Source: Streptomyces sp. LUP47B
Lineage (GTDB): Bacteria; Actinomycetota; Actinomycetes; Streptomycetales; Streptomycetaceae
NCBI RefSeq assembly: GCF_001746295.1
Contig: NZ_MJAH01000001.1
Span: forward strand, 233,884-297,883
Reading direction: 5' to 3'
Length of the DNA stretch: 64,000 bases
Shown: positions 16,388 through 25,072 of the stretch, piece by piece
Numbering within the stretch: position 1 is the first letter of the stretch
Layout: each line of letters opens with the position of its first letter
The notes under the pieces: generated by a model
Database searches by the model: none
Told to the model about the DNA's origin: nothing
What the model saw: the letters and a program-made list of their open reading frames with translations, nothing else
Made by a program: the position numbers and the translations under genes

Positions 16388-17359
16388 ATGAAGCGGATGA
16401 CATCGGTCGCATTGAGCGGCTTCGGTGTTCCCGAGTCCCTGCGCTGGCATCAGGGAGCCCTGTGGTTCTCCGATCTCGCGCACGGCACGGTGCACCGCTG
16501 GGACGGCAGCGGAGAAGCCGAGACGGTGCTCAAGGTCCCTGGCCGGGCCGGCGGGCTCGGCTGGCTCCCGGACGGGCGCATGCTCGTCGCCTCCATGGAC
16601 GGAGGCGTCGTGTACCGGCTGGAAGCAGACGGCGAGCTCGTCGAGCACGCGGATCTGCGGCACCTTGTCGGCGGCCCGGTCAACGACATGCTCGTCGACC
16701 CGCACGGGCGTGCGTACGTCGGCAACTTCGGCTTCGACTACCACGCGTTCGCCCGCGAGCACGCGAACGCCATGCTCTACGCGCCACCCGGCCCACCGAA
16801 GACGCCGATCGCATGCCTGGCGCCTGACGGAACCTTGCTGGGCGTGACGGAACCGGTGCTCTTCCCCAACGGATGTGTCCTCACGGCCGACGGCGCCACT
16901 ATGGTGGCGGCCGAAACCCTCGCCATGCGGCTCTCCGCCTTCCCCGTGCTACCGGACGGCACCCTGGGCGAGCCGCGCCCCTGGGCCCCGCTGATCTCAC
17001 CGCTCTTGTGGCATGCGGTGAACCACCCGGGACTGCTCGGCAGGATCACCCGGCGCGTCTCGGCGCTCCTGGACCACCCCGCCATCGCCAAGCGCTCCGC
17101 CTCGCCGATCGCCCCCGACGGCATCGCCTGGCACAGCGACGGCGCAACGATGTGGATCGCGAACGCTTTGCGCGGCGAATGCGTGCGCGTGGCCGAGGGC
17201 GGCCGCGTCCTCGATCGCGTCGCGACCAGCCAGAACACCCTGAGCTGCCTGGTCGCGGGGCTCGACGGGCGCACCTTGTTCGCGGCGACGGTTCCGACCG
17301 ACGATCCCGTCCGCGCCGCCGAGCTGAACGGCGGTCGCATCGAGATGTTTCGCCTGTGA
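16388..17359 (+). CDS. SMP-30/gluconolactonase-like protein
   Basis: A 323-residue six-bladed beta-propeller lactonase of the SMP-30/gluconolactonase/LRE family. Metal-binding landmarks are seen: PESLRWHQGALWFSDL with the N-terminal Glu, VNDMLVDPHGRAYVGNFGF with the Asn-Asp pair, and a late APDGIAWHSDGATMWIA with the conserved Asp. Such enzymes open lactones using calcium or zinc. The ATG has GAGGAG about nine bases upstream. It heads the rightward catabolic operon and probably hydrolyses a lactone intermediate. Confidence 0.82.
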   Translation: MKRMTSVALSGFGVPESLRWHQGALWFSDLAHGTVHRWDGSGEAETVLKVPGRAGGLGWLPDGRMLVASMDGGVVYRLEADGELVEHADLRHLVGGPVNDMLVDPHGRAYVGNFGFDYHAFAREHANAMLYAPPGPPKTPIACLAPDGTLLGVTEPVLFPNGCVLTADGATMVAAETLAMRLSAFPVLPDGTLGEPRPWAPLISPLLWHAVNHPGLLGRITRRVSALLDHPAIAKRSASPIAPDGIAWHSDGATMWIANALRGECVRVAEGGRVLDRVATSQNTLSCLVAGLDGRTLFAATVPTDDPVRAAELNGGRIEMFRL

Positions 17360-17428
17360 AGCCCTCGGTAACAACCGGGGCCGATTTCATATCGGACAGT
17401 TGACTTGGACAGACGACCAGGAGACTCT

Positions 17429-18301
17429 GTGGCCATGAGTGAAACGCCTGAAAACAGCCGGGTCCTTCTCGTGACCGGCGCGGCCTCCGGCATCGGTGCC
17501 GCGATCGCACAGCTGGCGGTCGCGCGCGGTCATCGGGTGATGCTGACCGATGTCAATGAGCAGGCCGTGCAGGCCCGCGTGAGCAGCCTGGGCAGCCGGG
17601 CCGCCGGGTGCGTGCTGGACATCCGCGATCCGGCAGCCTGGGTGAAGGCGTTCGAAGCGGCGGAGGCCGTGTTCGGAGCCGTGGACGTTCTGGTCAACAA
17701 CGCGGGCATCACTCACACCGGCCATGCAACTGATCTCAGCCCTCAGCAGCATCGCGACATCGTCGAGGTCAATCTGCTGGGCACCATCACGGGCACCTGC
17801 ACGGCGATCGAGCGGATGACCGCAAAGGGCCACGGCCACATCATCACCGTCTGCAGCATGACGGCATTCCTCCCGCTGCCCGGATACGCCACCTACTGCG
17901 GCTCGAAGTACGGGATGCGGGCCTTCCACCACAGCGTGGCCCTGGAGGAGCGCGACGGGCCCCTCGACTTCACCATCATCCACCCTCCGTCCACGCGCAC
18001 GGACATGCTCGAGCAGGAGATGGCCGACCCCGCTTGCGCCATCTCCTTCGCCGAGAAGTCATACGCACCCGAAGAGATCGCCAAGACCGTCGTCGACGCG
18101 ATCGCCTCCAAGCCGGTCGAGGTGGTGTTTCCGCCGCTGGGCGGACGGGTCCAGCGGATCGCCGGCGTCTTCCCCCGCCTGATGCGGTGGGTGATCCCGC
18201 TCGCCGAGGCCAGGGGCCGACGGCACCGGGAGCGCCTCATCGCCAAGACGGGCGCCCACCAGCCCGGCACGGCACAGCCTTCGGACCGGTCCACCGTCTG
18301 A
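17429..18301 (+). CDS. Short-chain dehydrogenase/reductase
   Basis: A 290-residue classical SDR with TGAASGIG, DVLVNNAGI, catalytic SMTAFLPLPGYATYCGSK and a longer C-terminal tail (PRLMRWVIPLAEARGRRHRERL) that may associate with the membrane. AGGAG at 17419-17423 is five bases before the GTG at 17429; the ATG at 17435 is the alternative. It follows the lactonase by 69 bases and precedes the PLP enzyme by 66, in the same direction. It probably oxidises or reduces a hydroxyl of the pathway substrate. Confidence 0.85.
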   Translation: MAMSETPENSRVLLVTGAASGIGAAIAQLAVARGHRVMLTDVNEQAVQARVSSLGSRAAGCVLDIRDPAAWVKAFEAAEAVFGAVDVLVNNAGITHTGHATDLSPQQHRDIVEVNLLGTITGTCTAIERMTAKGHGHIITVCSMTAFLPLPGYATYCGSKYGMRAFHHSVALEERDGPLDFTIIHPPSTRTDMLEQEMADPACAISFAEKSYAPEEIAKTVVDAIASKPVEVVFPPLGGRVQRIAGVFPRLMRWVIPLAEARGRRHRERLIAKTGAHQPGTAQPSDRSTV

Positions 18302-18367
18302 CCCTTGCGGTCTCCGGCCACCGCTGACCAGGCCGGTCAACCTGAACTACTGAGAAAGGGTGCGGAT

Positions 18368-19621
18368 GTGAGCGCACATGTGGCGTCCCGGCCGGACGTG
18401 AAATCGGCCGTCTCTGCCCTCGCCGGCCTGAGCGAGGTCCGGATGGCCCAACTGCACCGGGCCACCGAGCACTTGGATCCGCCGTTCGCCGTGGTGGACC
18501 TGGACGCCTTCGACGCCAACGCCGAGGATCTGACGCGCCGGACAGACGGGCTCGCCACCATCCGCGTGGCCAGCAAGTCGGTCCGCAGCCGCGAGTTGAT
18601 CCAGCGTGCCGCCCAGCGGGAGGGCTACCACGGCATCCTCGCCTTCACTCTGCCCGAGGCCCTGTGGTTGGCCGAAGACCACGAGGACGTGGTCATCGGC
18701 TATCCGACCGCGGACCGCACCGCGCTGCAGCAGCTCGCGATGGACGAGCGTGCAGCCGCCCGCATCACCCTCATGATCGACTCTGTCGGCCAACTGGACT
18801 TCATCGACAATGTGGTGGGCGCATCCCGGCCCGACCTGCGCGTGTGTATCGACCTGGACGCCGCGCTGGAACTGGCCGGCGGCCGCATCCACCTGGGCCC
18901 GTACCGCTCCCCTGTGCACTCCCCGCGACAGGCCGCAGCACTCGCCCGGGAGATCGAGAGCCGGCCCGGGTTCCGCCTGGCCGGAGTGATGTCCTATGAG
19001 GGCCAGATCGCCGGTTTCGGCGACAACCAGCCCGGCTCCCCCCTCAAACGGGCAGCGCTCCGCGCCATGCAGCGCTTCTCCGCTCGCGAACTGGCCGACC
19101 GGCGCGCCGCCGCCATCGCCGCCGTCGAGGCCGTCGCACCACTGGAGTTCGTCAACGGCGGCGGCACCGGCTCCATCGAGCAGACCGCGTCCGAGCACGT
19201 CATCACCGAGATCGGCGCCGGATCGGGCCTGTACGGGCCGGGCCTGTTCGACTTCTACCGGCGCTTTCGCCCGCGGCCTGCCGCCTACTTCGTCATGTCG
19301 GTCGTACGCCGCCCGACCGACAAGATCGCCACCGTGCTCGGGGGCGGCTGGGTCGCTTCCGGACCGACCGGCCGCGACCGTCAGCCCACCCTGGCCTGGC
19401 CTCAGGGCCTGCGGATGAACCCCCTGGAAGGTGCGGGGGAGGTGCAGACGCCGGTGCTCGGCACGGCAGCGCACGGATTGCGCCTCGGGGACCACGTGTG
19501 GTTCCGGCACGCCAAGGCCGGCGAACTGTGCGAGCGGGTGAACACCCTCCACCTGGTGTCCAAGAGCGAGCACGTCGGTCAGGTCCTCACCTACCGGGGT
19601 GAAGGACACGCCTTCCTCTGA
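18368..19621 (+). CDS. Amino acid deaminase/aldolase-like PLP enzyme (D-threonine aldolase fold)
   Basis: A 417-residue fold-type III pyridoxal-phosphate enzyme. The alanine-racemase-like barrel starts at LDPPFAVVDLDAF, with the PLP lysine in RVASKSVRS near residue 66, followed by VCIDLDAALELAGGRIHLGPYRS and a phosphate-binding FVNGGGTGS. The C-terminal domain has the metal-type residues of D-threonine aldolases (LRLGDHVWFRHAKAGELCERVNTLH). It would cleave a beta-hydroxy amino acid or deaminate a D-amino acid. The GTG at 18368 has GAAAGGG about nine bases before it. It sits between the SDR and the transporter. Confidence 0.75.
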   Translation: MSAHVASRPDVKSAVSALAGLSEVRMAQLHRATEHLDPPFAVVDLDAFDANAEDLTRRTDGLATIRVASKSVRSRELIQRAAQREGYHGILAFTLPEALWLAEDHEDVVIGYPTADRTALQQLAMDERAAARITLMIDSVGQLDFIDNVVGASRPDLRVCIDLDAALELAGGRIHLGPYRSPVHSPRQAAALAREIESRPGFRLAGVMSYEGQIAGFGDNQPGSPLKRAALRAMQRFSARELADRRAAAIAAVEAVAPLEFVNGGGTGSIEQTASEHVITEIGAGSGLYGPGLFDFYRRFRPRPAAYFVMSVVRRPTDKIATVLGGGWVASGPTGRDRQPTLAWPQGLRMNPLEGAGEVQTPVLGTAAHGLRLGDHVWFRHAKAGELCERVNTLHLVSKSEHVGQVLTYRGEGHAFL

Positions 19622-19659
19622 CCACTCCCCCATCCGCGGCCCAGTCTCCCGGAGGCCCG

Positions 19660-20931
19660 ATGCTCCCCGACTTCGACTCCCCCGCTCCAGCCCTTGCGGG
19701 CTCCGTCGGCCAGGCCATCGCCCATGGACCAGCCGAACCCGTCACACGTCGCTGGACCACCCTGTACGGCCTGGTCTGGTTCGGCTTCTGGATGGCGAAT
19801 CTCGTCCCCCTCCAGCTTCTGCTCCCTCAGCAACTGGAGACGATCGACCCGGCCTCCAAGGTCTACGACTTCGCCGTGGTCAACGGTGTCTCCGGACTGG
19901 TCGCCCTCATCGCCCTGCCCCTGTGCGGCGCCCTGTGCGATCGCTCCCGCAGCTCCTTCGGCCGACGCAGACTCTGGCTCGCAGCAGGCGCGGTGGCCTT
20001 CGCCGCCGGGCTGATCGTCACCGGCGCGCAGACGACCGTGACCGGTGTGGCGGTGGCGTGGGCTGCCAGCATGATCGGGCTCAGCGCAGCCACCGCCGGG
20101 CTCACCGCCGTCATCGCCGACCGTGTGCCCGAGACCCAGCGCGGCATGATCTCCAGCGCCATCTACGGTCCCCAGGCCCTCGGCGTGGTCGTCGGCATCG
20201 CCCTCGTATCGGTCTTCGGGCTGTCCCCCATGTCCGGCTTCGCCATCATCGCGGTCCTACTGATCGTCTGCATAGTGCCGTTCCTGACCGCCCATCGCGA
20301 CATTGCTTTCAATGTCGAGGCGCCGCTCAACATCCCAGAACTGATCGCGTCCATGGGCAGCTCGCTCAGGAACCGGGAATTCGCCTGGGCCTTCGGCGGA
20401 CGGCTCCTGGTGAACCTGGCGAACTCGCTGGGCACGTGTTACACGCTCTACTTCCTCACCGACGGCCTCAAGGTCTCCGATCCGGCCGGCAGTCTGCTGG
20501 CCTGCACCGTGCTCTATCTCCTCGCCGGCCTTCTGGCCACCGCCGCCGCCGGCGTGCTGTCCGACCGCCTCGGCCGACGACGGATCTTCGTCGCCCTGGC
20601 GGCGCTCCTCCAGGCGGCTTCCGGCTTCCTGCTGGCGAGCACCCCAAGCCTCAACGTCATGATGGTGGCATCTGCTCTCATGGGTGGTGGCTTCGGTGCA
20701 TACATGGCCGTCGACCAGGCTTTGATCACACAAGTCCTCCCCGACGCCGAGAGCCGGGCAAAGGACCTCGGCATCATGAACATCGGCTCGGTCGTACCCC
20801 CTGCAATCGCCCCGCTGATCGCCGGCGTGGTCATCAGTTCCCATCGCGGCTACCCGCTCCTGTTCGCCCTCGTAGGCGCGGCCGCAGCCGTCGGAGCGCT
20901 CCTCGTGTACCGCATCCGTTCCGTCCGCTAA
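19660..20931 (+). CDS. Major facilitator superfamily transporter
   Basis: A 423-residue inner-membrane transporter with about twelve hydrophobic helices. The loop GALCDRSRSSFGRRRLW between helices 2 and 3 and GVLSDRLGRRRIF in the second half are the paired MFS A-motifs. The N-terminal 35 residues are cytoplasmic. The pattern of long helices with a PLFWFL-free loop suggests an uptake carrier rather than a drug pump, but this is weak. GGAGG lies about five bases before the ATG. As part of the operon it probably imports the substrate. Confidence 0.85.
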   Translation: MLPDFDSPAPALAGSVGQAIAHGPAEPVTRRWTTLYGLVWFGFWMANLVPLQLLLPQQLETIDPASKVYDFAVVNGVSGLVALIALPLCGALCDRSRSSFGRRRLWLAAGAVAFAAGLIVTGAQTTVTGVAVAWAASMIGLSAATAGLTAVIADRVPETQRGMISSAIYGPQALGVVVGIALVSVFGLSPMSGFAIIAVLLIVCIVPFLTAHRDIAFNVEAPLNIPELIASMGSSLRNREFAWAFGGRLLVNLANSLGTCYTLYFLTDGLKVSDPAGSLLACTVLYLLAGLLATAAAGVLSDRLGRRRIFVALAALLQAASGFLLASTPSLNVMMVASALMGGGFGAYMAVDQALITQVLPDAESRAKDLGIMNIGSVVPPAIAPLIAGVVISSHRGYPLLFALVGAAAAVGALLVYRIRSVR

Positions 20932-21083
20932 ATGCGCGGAAGACGCCACGCCGATCTCACCGCAGAAGCAAGAAGACATGGCAACTGCGCGGGCGCCTGA
21001 CCCCGGACCGGCGTTGGGCAACGAGTACCTGCAATGGAGTTCTGGGTGACTGACCCAGCCTTCCGAAAGGTGGTAACAGACGT

Positions 21084-22373
21084 ATGCACTCCGCACAGCC
21101 GACGCCGGTGACAGATCTTCCCGCGCTTGATGACCTCATGGCTTTCGACGAGTTTTCGCGCGACTTCGTCGAGACGGCCCGAGAGCTGATACGCCGGGAC
21201 GGAACAGGACTTCTCAAGGGCCCGGAGAACAGCCTCGTCGTCCTGCGCAACAAGGACGTCAGGGCCCTGGCGGCGAATCCGGCTCTGGGCAACATGCCGG
21301 CAGACGTTCTGTTCTGGATGGCGACCGAGATGGATCTCGGCTCAGGACCCGGTGTGAAGCCCGACCCGGAGCAGACCGCCGGCTTCGGGCAGTTCCTGCG
21401 GAATCAGGTGTTCACGTCCAATCCCCCGTTGCACCAGCCGAGCCGCAACATCCTCGTCCGGCAGCTGATGCCCAGGAAGATCATGCGTTTCGCCCCTGCC
21501 GCGCAGCGCCTCGCAGAGGAACTCATCGAAGAGTGCGCAGGACGGGAGCAGATCGACTTCGCCCATGAATTCGCCGGACGGTTCGTCACCCGCTTCTGGG
21601 CCGAGCAACTCGGCCTGAGCAGGGACCAGGCAGCACACGTCCAGGAGCTCATAGAGGAGATGAACCTGACCTTCCTGCTCTCCCGCTCCCCCGAACAGTC
21701 CCAGCGGATGTTCTCCGCTGTGGCGACCTACATGGAGGTGGTCGGGGAAGCGGTTCGGCAGGCCTGGGCCAAGAAGGACAACGAGTTGCTCCTCGACATG
21801 GCGGCCGACCTCGCCGCGATCGACATCGAGGGCGAGCCGGAGGACATCGGTACGCTGGTAGCCGCGAACTTCTTCGACGGCTTCCACACGGTCGGCGTGG
21901 CCATCGTGAACGTCATCTACCGCTTGCTGAGCAATGAAGCGGCGCTTGCACAGGTCCGGGCCGACCCGTCGCTGGTCGCCAACGCCTTCTTTGAGGGCAC
22001 CCGTCTGGAGTCGCCGCTGATGGTCAGTCAGCGGCTGGCCCTGCAGGACGTCGAGCACCAGGGTGTGCTCATCCCCGCCGGTACCCCGGTCGTCATGGTC
22101 TGGGCTGCGGCAAACCGCGACCCCGAGGTGTTCACCGATCCCGACAGTTACCAGCTGACCCGGACGATCCTGCACGGCACGACCTTCGGTGGCGGCGGTC
22201 ACCTGTGTCCGGGCAGGAACGTGGCCCGGATGCTCACCGAGACCGTCGTGACCGCGCTGACCGCACCCGGTATCGACATCGCGCTGGTCGGGGGCGAGCC
22301 TTCGTGGGTGCCTCGCTCTCTGATGCGGCACGTGACGGCCCTGCCTGTCACCCTCCGCCGGGCGGGCAAGTGA
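21084..22373 (+). CDS. Cytochrome P450
   Basis: A 429-residue soluble bacterial P450. The heme ligand is Cys375 in FGGGGHLCPGRNVAR, the K-helix is EGTRLES and the I-helix is ANFFDGFHTVGVAI, in which the acid-alcohol pair is replaced by His-Thr. The I-helix departure from AGxDT suggests unusual oxygen activation or substrate contact. Its stop overlaps the GTG of the reductase as GTGA, and a ferredoxin follows, so this is a self-contained class I system. The family subfamily number cannot be assigned from sequence reading. It probably hydroxylates or O-demethylates the pathway substrate. Confidence 0.92.
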   Translation: MHSAQPTPVTDLPALDDLMAFDEFSRDFVETARELIRRDGTGLLKGPENSLVVLRNKDVRALAANPALGNMPADVLFWMATEMDLGSGPGVKPDPEQTAGFGQFLRNQVFTSNPPLHQPSRNILVRQLMPRKIMRFAPAAQRLAEELIEECAGREQIDFAHEFAGRFVTRFWAEQLGLSRDQAAHVQELIEEMNLTFLLSRSPEQSQRMFSAVATYMEVVGEAVRQAWAKKDNELLLDMAADLAAIDIEGEPEDIGTLVAANFFDGFHTVGVAIVNVIYRLLSNEAALAQVRADPSLVANAFFEGTRLESPLMVSQRLALQDVEHQGVLIPAGTPVVMVWAAANRDPEVFTDPDSYQLTRTILHGTTFGGGGHLCPGRNVARMLTETVVTALTAPGIDIALVGGEPSWVPRSLMRHVTALPVTLRRAGK

Positions 22374-23611
22374 GCACCGTCGTCATCGTCGGCGCGGGTC
22401 AGGCGGGCTCGGAACTGGCCGTGGCACTTCGGCAGACCGGCTTCGGCGACCGCATCGTCGTGGTCGGGGCCGAACGCCATCTGCCCTACCAGCGTCCGCC
22501 ACTGTCCAAAGCGTTCTTGCGCGGCACGGTCGAACCGGACGGACTGCGGACTCGCGCCCTGGACGCCTACACCAACGCCGGTATCGAGATCGAACTCGAC
22601 ACTGCGGCGATCGGGATTGACCGCCAGAGACGATCCGTCACCTTGGCCGACGGGCGCGAGCTGCGCTACGCCAAGCTGGCCCTCACCACCGGTGGCAGTC
22701 CGCGGCCTCTCCGATTCGGCTCCGACCACGTCGCGGGCAGGACCCTGCATCACCTCGACGACGCAGTTTCGCTGCGGCACGAACTCCAGTCCGGTGGCGC
22801 GATCCTTATCGTCGGCGGCGGATTCATCGGCCTTGAGACGGCGGCCGCCGCGACGGACATGGGGATCGCGGTGACGCTGCTGGAGGCCCAACCGCGAGTC
22901 CTGGCCCGGGCGTGCTCACCGGCCGTCTCCGCCTTCGTCGAACGCGAGCACCGCAGTCACGGCGTCGATCTGCGCACAGGCACATCCGTCCGCAGCGTCG
23001 CCCGGCGCGACGGTGCCCACTTTGCGGAGCTCAGCGATAACACCGTGGTCAGAGCCGACCTGATCTTGGCCGGTGTGGGGATCGCTCCGAACGACACCCT
23101 CGCCGCCACCGCGGGGCTGGCCGTCGACGACGGTGTCCTGGTCGACGCCGTGGCCCGGACCGAGGATCCCGACATCGTCGCCGCGGGCGACTGCACACGG
23201 CAGTGGCACGGTTTCCTCGGCCGCAGCGTGCGCCTCGAGTCCGTTCAGAACGCCACTGACCAGGCCAGAATCGCGGCCCGGACCCTGTGCGGGAAGCCGA
23301 CCGAACGCTTCACGGCGCCCTGGTTCTGGTCCGATCAGTACGACCACAAGCTCCAGATGGCCGGCGTGCCGCAGGCGGGCGACACAGCTGTCGTCCGCGG
23401 CGACCCGTCATCGAACTCCTTCGCAGTGGTGTATCTGCGCAACGGCGTCATCACCGGCCTGCACGCTGTCAACCGGCCGCGGGATTTCGCGGCCGGCCGG
23501 CAGCTCGTCACCGCGCGGGCCGCCATAACCCGGGCCGAAGCCTCCTTGGAAGACCTCCCGCTGTCCGAATTGATGAAGCGACACCAGCCCACCGTAGAAA
23601 GGCGTGTTTGA
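22370..23611 (+). CDS. FAD/NAD-dependent ferredoxin reductase
   Basis: A 413-residue putidaredoxin-reductase-type flavoprotein. The FAD Rossmann motif is VVIVGAGQAGSELA, PYQRPPLSK follows, the NAD Rossmann motif is ILIVGGGFIGLETAA, and the second FAD motif is DIVAAGDCTRQW. The C-terminal domain contains WFWSDQYDHKLQMAG, typical of reductases feeding P450 ferredoxins. GTG 22370 overlaps the P450 stop, so the two are translationally coupled. It passes electrons from NADH to the ferredoxin encoded next. Confidence 0.9.
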   Translation: MSTVVIVGAGQAGSELAVALRQTGFGDRIVVVGAERHLPYQRPPLSKAFLRGTVEPDGLRTRALDAYTNAGIEIELDTAAIGIDRQRRSVTLADGRELRYAKLALTTGGSPRPLRFGSDHVAGRTLHHLDDAVSLRHELQSGGAILIVGGGFIGLETAAAATDMGIAVTLLEAQPRVLARACSPAVSAFVEREHRSHGVDLRTGTSVRSVARRDGAHFAELSDNTVVRADLILAGVGIAPNDTLAATAGLAVDDGVLVDAVARTEDPDIVAAGDCTRQWHGFLGRSVRLESVQNATDQARIAARTLCGKPTERFTAPWFWSDQYDHKLQMAGVPQAGDTAVVRGDPSSNSFAVVYLRNGVITGLHAVNRPRDFAAGRQLVTARAAITRAEASLEDLPLSELMKRHQPTVERRV

Positions 23612-23612
23612 C

Positions 23613-23936
23613 GTGCCAGTGATCAGGTTCATCGAGGCCGACGGAACAACACACCCCGTGGAGGCCGTCGTCGGCCAGAGCCTCAAGCAGACGGCACTCG
23701 ACCATCTCGTGCCCGGCATCATCGGCGACTGCGGCGGCTGCGCTTCCTGCGGAACCTGCCACGCCTACATCGATGAGAAGTTCCTGCCCGTGCTTCCTGC
23801 GGCTGATGAAAACGAGGACATGATCCTTGAGGGGGTACCGGCGCCACGCGCCTCCAACAGCCGCCTCACCTGCCAAGTCCCTGTGACAGCCGAAATGGCC
23901 GGAATGGAAGTACACATTCCTGAGACCCAGTTCTAG
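23613..23936 (+). CDS. [2Fe-2S] ferredoxin, putidaredoxin/adrenodoxin type
   Basis: A 107-residue ferredoxin. The cluster cysteines follow C-x5-C-x2-C in DCGGCASCGTC, with the fourth in SRLTCQV near the end; one additional Cys lies inside the first loop. ADENEDMILEG is the acidic partner-binding helix. GTG 23613 is chosen because GAAAGG is ten bases upstream, while the GTG at 23604 is too close to it. It begins one base after the reductase stop. It completes the P450 electron chain and ends the operon. Confidence 0.9.
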   Translation: MPVIRFIEADGTTHPVEAVVGQSLKQTALDHLVPGIIGDCGGCASCGTCHAYIDEKFLPVLPAADENEDMILEGVPAPRASNSRLTCQVPVTAEMAGMEVHIPETQF

Positions 23937-24197
23937 GGACGATCATGTCGGGAGTGCCAGGGTGGCTCGGCCGGCTCGGTGCCGGCAGGCATTCCCTGAA
24001 CTGCGTCCATGATCATCTTCTTCTGGAGCACTCCCCCAGCACGCTGCAGTCGACGTTCTCACCGCAACTGCGGCAGGATCACCCAACCTGCAGGACCGCA
24101 GGTCAAACGGCCGAGCAGGGCCCAGAACCCGTCGCAATCCACCTGCGGCACCGCAGGGTCAACGGCGCAACAACCGTGCGACCTCACAGCCGACTCC

Positions 24198-24335
24198 CCG
24201 ACATCCAGCCCGGCGTGCAGTTCGAAGAAGACGACCTCGGCAAATGGCCCCATCGGCAACGCCGCAGCTGGGCGGAACTCTCCGAAGAGCAGCAGCAACG
24301 GCTGACAGCGCTGGGCGCAACACCTGCCGAACCAC
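24198..24335 (+). pseudogene. Helicase-associated (HA) domain fragment
   Basis: Reads GVQFEEDDLGKWPHRQRRSWAELSEEQQQRLTALG (cited in part), one copy of the helicase-associated repeat found in actinomycete accessory helicases. Nothing upstream resembles a helicase core, and at about 24335 it fuses to a Tn3 transposase fragment. About 260 bases before it, from 23937, show no recognisable gene. Confidence 0.5.
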
Positions 24336-24825
24336 CCGCTTCACCCGCAACGCCTCCCACCCCACCTACGCGACGATGCTGGAGGTCGGCCGCGCGCAGA
24401 AGACCATCTTTGTGGCCTGGTACCTGCGGCTGCGGGATCTCCAGCGGGAGGTCGAGGAGGGCCTGAACGTGATGGAGTCCTCCAACGGCGCGAACTCCGT
24501 GATCGCCTACGGAAAGGCCGGGGAGATCGCCTCGAACCGGCGTGACGAGCAGGAGATGTTCGTTCTGTGCCTGCGGATTCTGCAATCGGCTCTGGTCTAC
24601 GTAAACACCCTCATGCTCCAAGACGTCATGGACGAGCCGGAGTGGGCCGACCTGCTCACCCCCGCCGACCGGCGCGGACTGACCCCGCTGTTCTGGTCCC
24701 ATGTGCGCCCGTACGGCGATGCCAACCTGAACATGGCCGCCCGCCTCAACCTCGCCTCGGCCTCCGTGCCGGGCCCCCGCATTGCGGAAGCCGCCGGCCA
24801 CGGGCTACCCCACCAGACGGCATAG
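24336..24825 (+). pseudogene. Tn3-family transposase C-terminal fragment
   Basis: From about RFTRNASHPTYATMLEVGRAQKTIFVAWYLR the frame matches the end of Tn3-type DDE transposases: NSVIAYGKAGEIASNRRDEQEM, LCLRILQSALVYVNTLMLQDV, and LTPLFWSHVRPYGDANLNMAARL (each cited in part). The catalytic Glu of the last block (SNRRDEQE region) is present but the upstream two thirds of the protein are missing. No terminal inverted repeat was found beside it. Confidence 0.7.
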
Positions 24826-24946
24826 CCGGGGCTTGACGCAGCAGCACAGAGGCCACAGCTGCGGCCGGTCCAGCAGATCGTCCCGGGCCCGCGACGCCTG
24901 CGCGCACGCTCGCTGCATTGGCGAGACGCCAAGTACATCCAGTACG

Positions 24947-25046
24947 AGGGCGCTCCGCTGCTTATGGCCGCACGCGGCGGGCGCCGGGCGATCCGGCCGG
25001 CGCTCCGCTGCTTATGGCCACACGCGGCGGGCGCCGGGCGATCCGG
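24947..25046. repeat. 50-bp tandem duplication
   Basis: The 50 bases from 24947 to 24996 (beginning GGCGCTCCGCTGCTTATGGCC) are repeated at once from 24997 with two differences. It lies between the Tn3 fragment and the ABC permease, outside any recognised gene. Confidence 0.85.
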
Positions 25047-25072
25047 CGTGACCTTCGGAGCAGGCCGGGCCG

